From Limnanthes douglasii subsp. nivea (Eukaryota; Streptophyta; Magnoliopsida; Brassicales; Limnanthaceae), in the NCBI GenBank assembly GCA_036936605.1, contig JAUPFV010000004.1:181926807-181990806 (forward strand): a stretch of 64,000 bases of DNA, read 5' to 3'. The translations under genes and the position numbers were made by a program. The notes beneath the pieces are model-generated. The model made no database searches. It had not been told where the DNA came from and was given only the letters and a program-made list of their open reading frames with translations. Below are positions 54,700 through 64,000 of the stretch, piece after piece (position 1 is the stretch's first letter; every line of letters begins with the position of its first letter).

Positions 54700-57480
54700 G
54701 TAGCATCTTGGTATATGGATGTTCACCGTAAAAAATGCATTAACCGAGAGTGGTTGGTTAAACTTGTCTAAACTAGATAAAGAAAATAAAAAGGCAAGGA
54801 CCGTTGCTGGGTTACCTGCCGCTCCAGCTACTGTTATTGTAACTCAAACCATCTCAATCTCAACGGGGCATTAGCCATCAAATTCCCTCCACCTTTAAAG
54901 CCATGGGTTCGGATTCTGAAGATAACACTTCATGTAGAGTAACAAGATAATCTAAAACCAAAACTATACCCTCTAAGAATAAAGAGCCATCATGCAACTC
55001 TTCCAATTGAGCTTCCATAAAATCTGAATAGGGAAGAAAATCCTATAACGCTGCCAACTGAGTCATCTCAACGTGACCAAGCTTTTTCTCAACTTCTAAA
55101 TAAAGAATATTGGTACTCAGCCTAATGAGCCTTCGGGGTCTAGTTCTAAAGTTATGGAAGTGAACATAGAAGATATTAGCGAAAACTTCCCCCTTGAGAC
55201 GTCTGGTCAGACTGGGGAGACATCAAGACCAGTGAAGAATACAAATATGAAGGGAAATAAGATGGTGATGGCAAGGGAAAAGGTAAGGCCCTGTTAACAA
55301 AAATTTAAACTCTTCTTCCGTCTCTAGTCAGACGCGTTAGGCCCAACTTTACAAGGATTAATGTCAAATATCTTCTAGTTCTAGATAAAATTTCTTACAT
55401 TTACTTTCACTAATCAGAGTTAAAGGGTATTCGCGCTAAGTGAGGGTTCCCCGAAGTAGTTAAGGTAAGGTTTCCCAAACCCACAAAGACTCTGATGAGT
55501 TGTGGTCCTATGGAGTTAGTGGTTTATACCGATGTTCTCAAGTGGGGCCTTCAATTTCCTTTGGACCCTAAGATCATAAGATACTTTAGTTTGGTAGGGT
55601 TGTGTCCAATCCAAGATAGTCTAAATGTTTGGTTCATACTAATGTCATGCATCATGACATCAAAACTATCTAAGACTCAGATGCCAATAAAGAAACTGGT
55701 TGTTGTTGCAGGGCTATCCCACAACTCACAAATCCCATTTTACTAATTTAACATGGGGAACAACAATAAAATGGAGGATGATCTGCTTGAGGTAATAAAA
55801 TATGGAAGATGCAATTATTTTTCATTAGTGGTTAGTGGGAGAATGGCAAGAAAATTACATTCCAGGGTAATCGAAGCAAACTCACTAGATATTTGAAGAA
55901 TAGAGGTAGGCATTTTAAGAATTATTTTTAACCTTCTATTATTCCTTTTAGATATTTTACTACTTGTCTTTAACTTATTTCATATATCAGCCATTTTGAA
56001 GTCCTATTTTCATCCTAGTCGATGTGAAGGTCACTTTTAAGAAGCTAAATCAGTGGGCGGAAGCGAAATGGTATAAGGGCTTTCATAAGTGCTTCACTCT
56101 TGTAAAATTCGTTCAAAGTCATCTTTGGTGGACAAATCCCGAATGAGAGCTGTTCTAAGAGAAATTTAGCACTCCCAATTCTAAAGAGAACCGAAGTCGT
56201 TGATGGTAAGTTATATCTTCCGACCAGGAACAAAGTCCTCAACCATCAAAGAAATGATAAGAAAACAAGGAAGGATCATCAAAAATTGTTGCTGAAGTTT
56301 GAACCGAATGGCAGCCAGATGAGATTGACTCAGTCTTATTAGTCGTTGTTGATGTCACTGTTGAGAGATATGATGTTCCCTCATAACCTCATATGCCTAA
56401 TAAAAAGATAACACATAAGAGGGGCAAGCAAGGCAACGATAAAAAAGACAAAAAGATGAAGAAAACCTCAACTCGTTTGGATATTGTCCTTCGTTTAGAA
56501 ATTACTCATCCAACGATCGTTATTGTTGAATTTCCACTAATGACAGTATCTTATCCTCCTTCTTTATTACACCCCTCCCCCCCCCCCCCCCCCCCCCCCG
56601 TTTAAGAGGCAGATATTTAAAGATTTCAACCCAATAGAAGGTATATGGGATTTTGATTTTGATTTTGACGCTTTTGAAACCGACTTCCTTGAATCTACGA
56701 GTAGTGATACCACTGTGGTGTTTAAACGGGTTCCATTTGAATTGTCAAAGGAGAGCGATGTGCTAGGGTATTTGGTGCTGAGCTATGTGAGGACAATTAT
56801 GTAATTGGAGAGAGAGGTGAGGTCGAAGAATGAAACCATCGATTCTCTTTAAGAGGAGAACAAGAATCAGAAGGCTTCTATCGAAGAGGAAAAAGCTCGA
56901 GTTGGTGTTTATCCGAATAGGAAAATTCATCAAAGAAGAGTTGGTTAAAGCAAAGTCTAATCATGAAAAACTACAGTCCGATCATGAAAAATCATAATCA
57001 TCCAACTCTAGGGAGATCACTTTATTGAAGAATCGGAAAACTGTTGATAGAGAAACCATTGAGCATTTATCGGGTGAGAAAATTACTCAATAAGCTTTTA
57101 TAAAAAAGCTAGAAGATGAAATAGCCTCTCTCAAGGAAAAATCTACACAAAAGGCGGATAATTCTATAGATGCATATGTTGATGGGGTTATAGATTCCTT
57201 ACGCAAGTAAGATGCCTCAACCAAATCAGACATGGTACTGGAGTTCCATTAAAAATTCCCTATACTGGCTATTGGGTTTTTGTGGCGATTGGTCTGAGAT
57301 AACTTGTTGCCTCAGGATATGCCCATAGCTGACCAGCTTGATATCTCTGAGGATTTACCCAAGGATGGTTCTGACAATAGTGATGAAGAGGATTCTGGAA
57401 ATAGGAGTTCGGAATAAGAAGAGGAAAAAGAAACCGACAAGAAATAGCAAAAAAGTTAATAAATTCAAATTTTATTGTAT
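54700..57480 (+). pseudogene. Antisense ORF region of element E
   Basis: Runs opposite to gag-pol, between pol and the 3' LTR. An acidic Ser/Pro-rich start (about 54,890-55,260) is followed by 55,495-55,746. There LKWGLQFPLDPKIIRYFSLV, GLCPIQDSLNVWFILMSCIM is the same domain as at 5,702-5,475 in element B. Next comes a Trp-rich piece (about 56,050-56,200). After the poly-C run at 56,577-56,599 a DFDFDFDAFETDFLE acidic stretch leads to coiled-coil-like Glu/Lys-rich sequence (about 56,800-57,230). It ends in a Lys-rich tail (KKRKKKPTRNSKK near 57,420). Many stops and frameshifts are present. I can name no function. Confidence 0.6.
56577..56599. repeat. C23 homopolymer in the antisense ORF
   Basis: Twenty-three C in a row; in the ORF frame it encodes poly-proline. 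Its likely origin is slippage at a short proline run. Confidence 0.95.
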
Positions 57481-57729
57481 TATGCAAGTCCTTTTTGTAC
57501 ATAAGGAATTTTGTTATAATGGGTCGGAAGTTCTTGATAATTCTTTGGTAATGCCAAAGCATTTGTTGTTTTTAAATTCAAACTTTATCAAGTCTTTGGG
57601 GTTTCCGATGCGTTTTTGTATTAGCTATTATCTCATTAATTTAACTTGTTTTATTATATCTTTTTATTTTCATTCCTTGATCCACTATTGGTAGAAAGTA
57701 ATCAATCTTTAAAGATAAATCTTTTGAAG

Positions 57730-58030
57730 GTATACAAAATTAATACCCCAAACCATTCAAAGGTAATCCATCCAAGGGTGTACAAAATTAATACACAAGC
57801 CATTCGAAGATGATCCATATGAAGGTAAACCAAACTTAATACCCAAGCCATTAGAAGATAATCCATTAGAAGACAATTAAAACTTAATAGAGAAGTCATT
57901 CGAAGGTAATCCATGCGAAGGCAAACCAAACTTAATACCCAAGCCATTTGAAGGAAATTAAAACTTAATAAACAAACCATTCGAAGGTAATCCATTCGAC
58001 GACAAACAAAATTAATAGACAAACCATACT
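57730..58030. repeat. Short tandem repeats between pol and antisense ORF (element E)
   Basis: About six degenerate copies of a ~50-bp unit containing AAGCCATTCGAAGGTAATCC, then ATxCGAAGGCAAACCAAACT, then TAATAxxC. The block sits just after the pol tail, like the block at 3,255-3,425 in element B, but the unit sequence differs. Confidence 0.85.
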
Positions 58031-58179
58031 TTTAAACGAGAATTAAAAGCAAAGGTGATAGATTGATATTGATTCAGACACTTCATTAAAACCTTATCTA
58101 GGCATAGGGTAGGAAATAGTATACCCCCAAATATTTACATCAAACAAAAACAATATAAATATTTAATATACATACATAT

Positions 58180-59303
58180 ATATATTCGAGATATAACCTT
58201 AAGTTTTTGTTATTTTAAGGGTTCCTCAAAGGACTTCCTTCTTGTTCAACTAACCAATACGGTCCTTGCTTAATCTTTTCACACACAGTGTATGGTCCTT
58301 CATAATTTGGCACCAATTTTCTGACTTTCCCATCTTTGGTGTGTAAAATTACTTTTCTTAAAACCTTGTCCCCCACTTAGAATTATCTGCTCATAATTTA
58401 AATGTGCATTTGCTCCTTATTAAACCCTGATAATGCACCATTCTTAAATAATCTTTAATTATCTTTCCTTCGATCAAGTCTAGCTGAGCTCTTACTGCAT
58501 CTTGATTATCCTCTTCAGAATAATTTTGAACCCTAAAAGAATGAATAGTAGCTTCTACCGGTGCTATTGCATTCATCTCACAGACCAAGGCAAAATGATA
58601 TTCTTGTATGGGAGTAAGTGGAGTAATTCGATTGGCCCACAATACTTATTATAGGTAATTTCGCCATTTTCCTGCCGCCCTTTATAAATTATTTTTGAGA
58701 CCCATCAAAATAAATATGTTTGCACTCTCTATATGTCTATTATCTTGGGGATTAAAGGGTGTAGATAGATTAATGGTGAATTCCTCTTGATGTACAGAAA
58801 ATATTCATGTCCATGTTGTCAAATTGAGGGATATTATATGTTGTAATATGTTTAGGAATTCCGAATATACAATATATATTGGAAATAATAAACTTGATTA
58901 CTTCTTTGGAAGTAGTTCTGGAGAAGGGCGCAACTTCTACCCACTTTGAAAAATAATTAATTTCTAGGATAATAGTTGGACATCATATAGAAGCCATTTG
59001 AAGGGGTCCAACCAAATAAAGCCCTCATCTATCAAAAGGTACCGCTTCTGACACTGACTTTATAGGAACTGCTGGTAAAAGTATTCCATTTCCAAATCTC
59101 TGACAATGATCTCATCTTTTAACTAGTTCTTTAGCATCTGACATGATAGATGGTCACTAATATCATACTAACAAAAACTTTCTAGTCAAAGCTTTGTAGC
59201 CACAATGGGCAGACCCTTCCCCAATATGTAATTCAGATATAACTACTTGGGACTCATCGTATTTGAGGCAACATAATAGAGGCTTGCTAAAATATTTCTT
59301 GTA
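58180..59303 (-). pseudogene. Ty3/gypsy integrase and pol tail (element E)
   Basis: The frame joined at about 59,300 starts with the zinc-binding end of RNase H/integrase (KPLLCCLKYDESQVVISELH, then GEGSAHCGYKALTRKFL, the H2C2 region). It continues with AKELVKR.DHCQRFGN, GLYLVGPLQMAS (first Asp position altered), EINYFSKWVEVAPF, NIYCIFGIPKHI and PQFDNMDMN. TPIQEYHFALVCEMNAIAPV (58,620 region) is the 'TPFxLxYGxEAVIPVE' block. The tail FYTPKMGKSENWCQIMKDHT and DRIGYLVEQEGSPLRNP-like peptides end it. Numerous stops. Confidence 0.75.
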
Positions 59304-59480
59304 GAGGTCCCCTCTTAATAAGATATTAGTTGAGCTATATGTGTCAATCAAGATTCATCAAATTTATTTTTCCTCAGTAGATGCTCCTATTACCACATCA
59401 TCCTTATGTGGGTCTGCGACATTCCTTAAATCATCTTCACCAAAAACTATAAAGGGGGTTGGGTTCTAGTACAAATGAGA
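59300..59480 (-). pseudogene. Ty3/gypsy protease remnant fused to integrase (element E)
   Basis: VFGEDDLRNVADPHKDDVVI leads into ILIDTYSSTNILLRGDLYKK. This matches the Tat pre-protease and active site, with DTG changed to DTY. After LYKK the sequence is integrase H2C2, not the rest of protease and RT. Protease C-terminus, RT and RNase H, well over 2 kb in intact relatives, are absent. Confidence 0.75.
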
Positions 59481-59819
59481 ATACATTTTCCCTTCTAACT
59501 GTGTGGTCAAACTAACCACATATCTTTTCCTGGAACAACTCGACGGTGTTGTCATCGTGTTTCCTCCAAAAATAGTTAACAATTCGAATAACTGATACAT
59601 CTTGCAAACCCAATGACTATTTTCAGTTACCACATTCACTCAACCTCGATCGAGATCAGGATCCAAGTATTACGAATCTACATCAAATTTCTCAACAATC
59701 GCCATTATACTTTCCTGTTTAGGAGCCTCTATTGCTGACCTTTAAAAAACATGCGAAACTGCTTGAATCCCACTTGTGTTAGACTATAATCTGTTACTCA
59801 CTTATTTATTACCCATTAG

Positions 59820-61340
59820 TGATTGAACAAAGGTAGTTAGTTTCCCATTTTCAATCAACGATTGTATCTTCTGCTTTAAAACAATATAATCTTTAGTGTC
59901 GTGACATACATCATTATGGTACTTATGTAATCAAGTGTTTTGATTTTTCCTCGACGTTTGGATAGGTGCAGGCGTTTAGAATTGCATAAAATTATTTGAC
60001 ATGTCATAAATAGTCACAACATTGTCAATCAGCTCTGCAAAATAGCTAGGCAAAACCCACTGATTCTTTCTTAGCCTAGATTGCTACCATTGATTAGACT
60101 GGCTCGGTCTAACTCGATAAGAACCTTGTCCAGAGTCGCTCGATCGATTACTTACTGTAGCTTGTGGAAGGCTACTAGCTTGTGGAATAGGGGTTGAAGG
60201 GGCATGTCTTTATTGATGAGGTTGTCTCAATTTCTTAGTTTCTTCTACAGTGATTTTCTTTCCAACTTGGTTTAATAGACCACCTAAGTCATTGCTTTCT
60301 TTTGGATCACTGAATCAGACATCACCAGCTAACATGCCTTGTCTAAGTGAAACTATAGCCACATGTACGAAATAGTCTGCCAATCTATCTTTGGTGTTCA
60401 TAAAATGTTAGGTATAATCATTTAAAGATTCATTAAGGTGTTTCCAATAATGGATTATTGTATCTTCATTCCCCCTAAGTTATTTACTTCCCACAAATTG
60501 CCTTCGGAATACCATCTAAAATATGTCAAAATTCTTGATCGATCCATGCGGTAATCTATTATACCAATTCAAGGTGATATCCTTGAAATTTTAAAAAAGA
60601 TCTATGCACAACAGCTTGTCATCATCATAAAAACTCATCATGAAATTCTTAAATTGCTCGAGATGGTTATCGGGTCTTGGTTCCCATCATATTTTTCAAT
60701 TTTTAAAATGTCAAAATGCTTGGGTAGATGTTCAGAGAGGATTTTTGAAGATAAAGGCGTATGCCTCCAATTATGTCACCGAACATGTGATCCTCATTAG
60801 AAGTGGCAAAGATCATGGGCTTGGATTGCATGACGAATTGATTACTCTACAAGCAATCTATGATATGGTCAGCTGACCCATTCATATTTCCATGATACTC
60901 TTTCTTTTTTCCTTTACCTTTTCGACCCATTTTCCCTCTAAAGAATCATGATTACTTGTTTTATAATGTTTTCGAAAAACATTCAGCCTACAGTTTTCCT
61001 TTTTTTCTTACGATAATGATCATTGCTTGAAAAAGATAAAAAAAAAATATGATTCTGATTCCGTTGTTGAGCCTTCATCAGACTTCGAAGTGCTGGAACA
61101 ATGTTTAGCTCGGTACTCCTTTTTAGATTCTTGGTGGGCTTTGGGGAAATGATCTTGACCTTGCTTCATATTATGTTGGAGATTATTATCCGGATCATCA
61201 GATTTTGGATACTCCAATAGAATTTCCCCACCCCTTAGAAATTTTTCTCAGCATGTCTATGGGCTCTCACTGCTTCAATTTCTGCTCGTAATTGATCACA
61301 CTCCTCTTGCATGAAAATCCTTCTTTCAACATTGTTATTC
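59820..61340 (-). pseudogene. Ty3/gypsy gag (element E), broken
   Basis: The likely start is near 61,340 with QEECDQLRAEIEAVRAHRHA, a coiled coil. Then come a basic Ser-rich segment and the gag domain: ILKIEKYDGNQDP, DNHLEQFKNFMMSFYDDDKL (about 60,700-60,615), TLNWYNRLPHGSIKNFDIF. The knuckle-like KYHNDVCHDTKDYIVLKQKI and QSLIENGKLTTFVQ (about 59,930-59,840) close it. The gag domain and the final motif match element A at 1-2,264. Stops in most segments. Confidence 0.75.
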
Positions 61341-61502
61341 ACATCATTTTCAAGAACGAGGGATGGGGAGGGGGGGCTCTATCTATATATCATGATTTAT
61401 GATCCCAAGTACTCTAAAGGTAAACTTTGTACATAAGATTTTTGGATATTGTTATCCGGATACATTACCTACATTTCCACTGTGGTCACCACTCTAATGA
61501 GA

Positions 61503-62076
61503 TGTAAATTGGTTTGGAGGTTATTTAGGTAATTATCTAAGTAATGTATTACGTAAAGGTAGAAGGTTGAGAGATAATTGAGCTAATATATTTAATGCTT
61601 AGAGAGAAAAAAAAAATCACCTCTTAAATGATGTTCTTCAGAACTTTTATATGCTAATTTTGGGTTAATGGACCAATCGGGTCGGGTCATGGACATAGGT
61701 CAAACCCATAGATAAAAAAATCCCATTAACTATTATTAATTATACAGTTTCTAATAAGTAAAAATATACCAAACACACAACTAAGTCAAAAAGTAAATGA
61801 ACAGTGTAAGTATAGAATTTATCTTACATATAAATCCCCCCCTCGAAGAAAATTTACCCCATCACTGTTTATCATACTCAAATATGTTTGATCCCCATCA
61901 CCTAGCCCCTTTGCCATCCCAAATATATTTTGGGAGGGATAATTGATATATATCTGAATCGTACTAGTTTATTCTTACAAACCTAACTTGCCAACATTTC
62001 ATAAACCTGATAGTGAAATTTATTAGAACTGCATCTGATGGCATATTTCAAAGACGGTTACTATAAAAAACTCACA
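61503..62076 (-). repeat. 5' LTR of element E
   Basis: 574 bp, direct repeat of 53,762-54,357. TATA-like CATATAAAAG on the minus strand near 61,655. Ends CACA/TGTAAATT on the plus strand. The primer-binding position lies immediately below 61,503. Confidence 0.85.
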
Positions 62077-62479
62077 GTTCCAAACCGAAGGAATTAACGT
62101 GATCACCGAACTATTTTTCGTGCATCCCACAAGTATTATTTGTTTGAGTATATTTCCACAAAAATATATAATTAATAGTACTTACAAGACAACGATGTAT
62201 AAAATTTAGTTGCTCAAAATAGTTGGCGTTACTTCAACAAAAATATAATTTTTTGTTGCTTTCATTTTTTTGTGAATGAGAAAGAGGCAGACTACACTTG
62301 GGCATTGAGTGTTCTACGTACGGTAGTGGTGTATAATAATTATCAATGGTGTTGATACGAGCTCTCAAATAAGTATTTACGGATATTATTCACTTGCTAT
62401 GCAAGCGGTACATAAACAAAATCATTTTTACAAATGTAAAGAAGTTAGTGCCTAAACACAATATGAAATAGTTGATGGA
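62077..62479. other. Flank between element E and the MULE relic
   Basis: AT-rich; no gene or repeat recognised, though it may include decayed transposase sequence. Confidence 0.35.
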
Positions 62480-63250
62480 ATTTTATGAATCATGGGCGAC
62501 ACAAACACCTTGCAACCATTTAAGGCAAAACTAAAAATAATACATAAAGTATTTTATAGTTTCCCAAAGGTTACATATTATATTATGAATCAATGGATAA
62601 CCTCATACAGTTACAAAATTCTTACTTATTTGATCAAGGAGTTGAAACATATGGGCAACACAACTACATATCGGCAAGTTATTCCTATTAAAACATGAAT
62701 ATTATTTATTTTACAAAACGTCAACTTTGATAATAAATAGTTTTATCATTTGCATTTACAGTGTTGATAGCGTTCATGTTAATCTAAAATACCACACCGG
62801 TTCAAGTTAACTAAATTTTAATTTTTTTGGACTAAAGTTCATGCATTGATAGTATCGATACAGTCACATGTGGTTGTGTTGTTAAAAAAATACATGGGTT
62901 TTCTTGTGCATGTAAAATAGTCACGATAGAGAGAGAATATATGCTAATTAATTTTTTTGAATACAATATAGTTTGGAGTACATTAGACATCACTATTTAA
63001 GATAAAACCCCAGATGAAGATGATTTTACAAGAAAAATCAGGATAATATATAATTATATATGTAGTTACAAACACAAAATTCAAGATCAAATTATTAATA
63101 AGGTGATGCAAATCCTTAATCTTGAAATAAGTCATGTGGTATCATCTAAAAGACCAGTGCTTAGTAAAGACATAAAAAAATTGGTACACATAAATCGACC
63201 AAACGAGAAAAAACGTATTTCCACCATGTCAATGAGAAAATAGAAACTAC
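62480..63250 (+). pseudogene. MULE/FAR1-like transposase C-terminal relic
   Basis: TYLIKELKHMGNTTTYR (about 62,623-62,673) matches the 'W...v.HxGNTTTxRvE' segment of plant MULE/FAR1-like transposases. CGCVVKKIHGFSCACKIV (about 62,869-62,922) matches 'CGCxxRxTHGLPCACExx', the SWIM-like zinc finger near their C-terminus, with the C-x-C...H-x4-C-x-C ligands kept. RPVLSKDIKKLVHINRPNEK and KKRISTMSMRK (about 63,155-63,240) resemble the Lys-rich tail. Frames shift between blocks. The DDE part upstream is not recognisable, and no terminal repeats were found. Confidence 0.55.
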
Positions 63251-63735
63251 TAGTACACCCGACATGGTAGGTAGCATAACAATAAAGTTATGTTTTATTA
63301 TTAATTTAATAGTTATGTTTCTTATCTTTGTGAAATATCATAGTAATATAGGTTTGTACTGATCACGTATATGAATAATAAATTGCCTAATTTGTTATAT
63401 TATATTTGTCAATACATGTCGTTATATGATTAGCCTTTGTGAATTACACTATCCTTGCCTAAGACTCAATAAATAGGCACTTCACTTTTGTAAAAACTTA
63501 ACCCTAAAAAATAAATATGTATATATGGACTTCTGTCAAAAATGAATATTTGAAAAAACCCACCGTATAAGTAGGGAAAACCTATCGAGACGAATGGGGT
63601 AAACATTTTTGGAAGGAAATGGTCTGTGAGTTGTACTATATTTATGTTAAGGATCATATTAACCCAGTGAAAATTTCTCGACGTCTAGATGAGGTTAAAT
63701 CTGGATGGGAGTATTTTTTTTGATTCAAAGCAAAA
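63251..63735. other. Non-genic stretch
   Basis: No recognised feature; the 63-codon minus-strand ORF at 63,466-63,657 has no motif. Confidence 0.35.
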
Positions 63736-64000
63736 TAAGTTTGGTATGGATAAAACATTTTCGATGAGCTAAGTTAATTTGTTAGTAGATGGTAGAGAGA
63801 TAATTGAACAACTTAAGTAAATGCTTAGAGAGAGAAGGTCAGATTGTGCATTAAAATGTCCATCTCATAAATGTTTATTCAAACCCTATTTATATTCTAA
63901 ACTTAGGTTAAAGTGGCCGAATCACGCTTATGGGCCAAACCCATACGTTAAATTCCATTAAGCCCAATAAAAAAATAAAATTACAAAAAAGTAATTAAAT
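63736..64000 (-). repeat. Partial LTR of the element-E family, cut by window edge
   Basis: AGAGATAATTGAACAACTTA, then AATGCTTAGAGAGAGAAGG, and further on ATGGGCCAAACCCATA followed by AAATTCCATTAA align in order with the LTRs at 53,762 and 61,503. A TATA-like ATATAAATAGG on the minus strand lies near 63,885-63,895. It is either a solo LTR or the end of another element continuing to the right. Confidence 0.7.

Larger units (their letters stand above)
53762..62076 (-). mobile_element. Element E: Tat/Retand-like Ty3 element with antisense ORF and internal deletion
   Basis: The 5' LTR is 62,076-61,503 and the 3' LTR 54,357-53,762. Between them on the minus strand lie gag (about 61,340-59,820), a protease remnant (about 59,350-59,300), integrase (59,300 to about 58,620) and the pol tail (to about 58,180). 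A tandem-repeat block (57,730-58,030) and an ORF region on the opposite, plus strand (about 54,700-57,480) follow. RT and RNase H are missing. Just inside the 5' LTR the minus strand reads TGGTGACCACAGTGGAAATG, the primer-binding position; tRNA not identified. No clear 5-bp target repeat was found (TCGGG versus GTTCC). LTRs are well diverged, so the insertion is old. Confidence 0.8.

Noticed and set aside
53757..62081. 5-bp target-site duplication of element E
   Set aside because: Flanks TCGGG and GTTCC do not match. The boundaries may be a few bases off, or the ends have mutated.

Overview
This is a nuclear window from a flowering plant, most likely a eudicot. It is AT-rich and intron-bearing, and is packed with decayed plant transposable elements. 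It holds one clearly intact host gene. That gene, on the minus strand at 47,048-51,028, encodes a TOC120/TOC132-type translocase of the outer chloroplast envelope, a preprotein-receptor GTPase of 1326 aa. It appears to have an intron in the 5' UTR and possibly another in the 3' UTR. No prokaryotic features, CRISPR arrays, rRNA genes or true tRNA genes were seen. The species cannot be named from sequence alone.

Layout. (1) 1-7,470: two nested Ty3/gypsy elements of Tat (Retand/Ogre-like) type. Element A (minus; protease, gag, 5' LTR) sits inside element B (plus; pol C-terminus, short tandem repeats, an ANTISENSE ORF, 3' LTR). (2) 7,471-10,300: a decayed Ty1/copia element (minus), broken by the LTR of B. 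(3) 10,490-14,730: a degenerate ~90-bp minisatellite. It is interrupted by an internally deleted copia element (11,426-13,802) and by a tRNA-derived SINE with a perfect 16-bp target-site duplication. (4) 16,971-18,261: a rearranged cluster of TRIM elements (tiny non-coding LTR retrotransposons), including an LTR with two inverted U5 ends. (5) 18,321-21,735: an old Ty3 relic. (6) 24,669-25,575: a structurally complete 907-bp TRIM. (7) 27,995-32,430: two LINE relics in divergent orientation. (8) 33,268 to about 35,980: a Mutator-like (MULE) fragment carrying a plant-mobile-domain (MAIN-like) pseudogene. (9) 35,981-45,539: two long L1-type LINEs in tandem on the minus strand, the second with an RNase H domain and a 13-bp TSD. 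(10) 46,140-51,420: the TOC gene. (11) 51,621-52,742: a non-autonomous MULE with a perfect 9-bp TSD, about 0.6 kb upstream of the TOC start codon. (12) 53,762-62,076: a second Tat-type element with both LTRs, an antisense ORF, a tandem-repeat block, and a deletion that joins protease directly to integrase. (13) 62,480-63,250: a MULE/FAR1-like transposase relic. (14) about 63,740-64,000: a further LTR of the same family, cut by the window edge.

The elements do not form a working pathway together. What recurs is an architecture: both Tat-type elements place a block of short tandem repeats between the end of pol and a reverse-strand ORF, and that ORF carries the same recognisable domain in both. 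Functionally, the TOC gene is the only locus expected to be expressed for the host. It has LINEs on its 3' side and a MULE on its 5' side. Homology calls were made by eye from remembered family motifs, without database searches.
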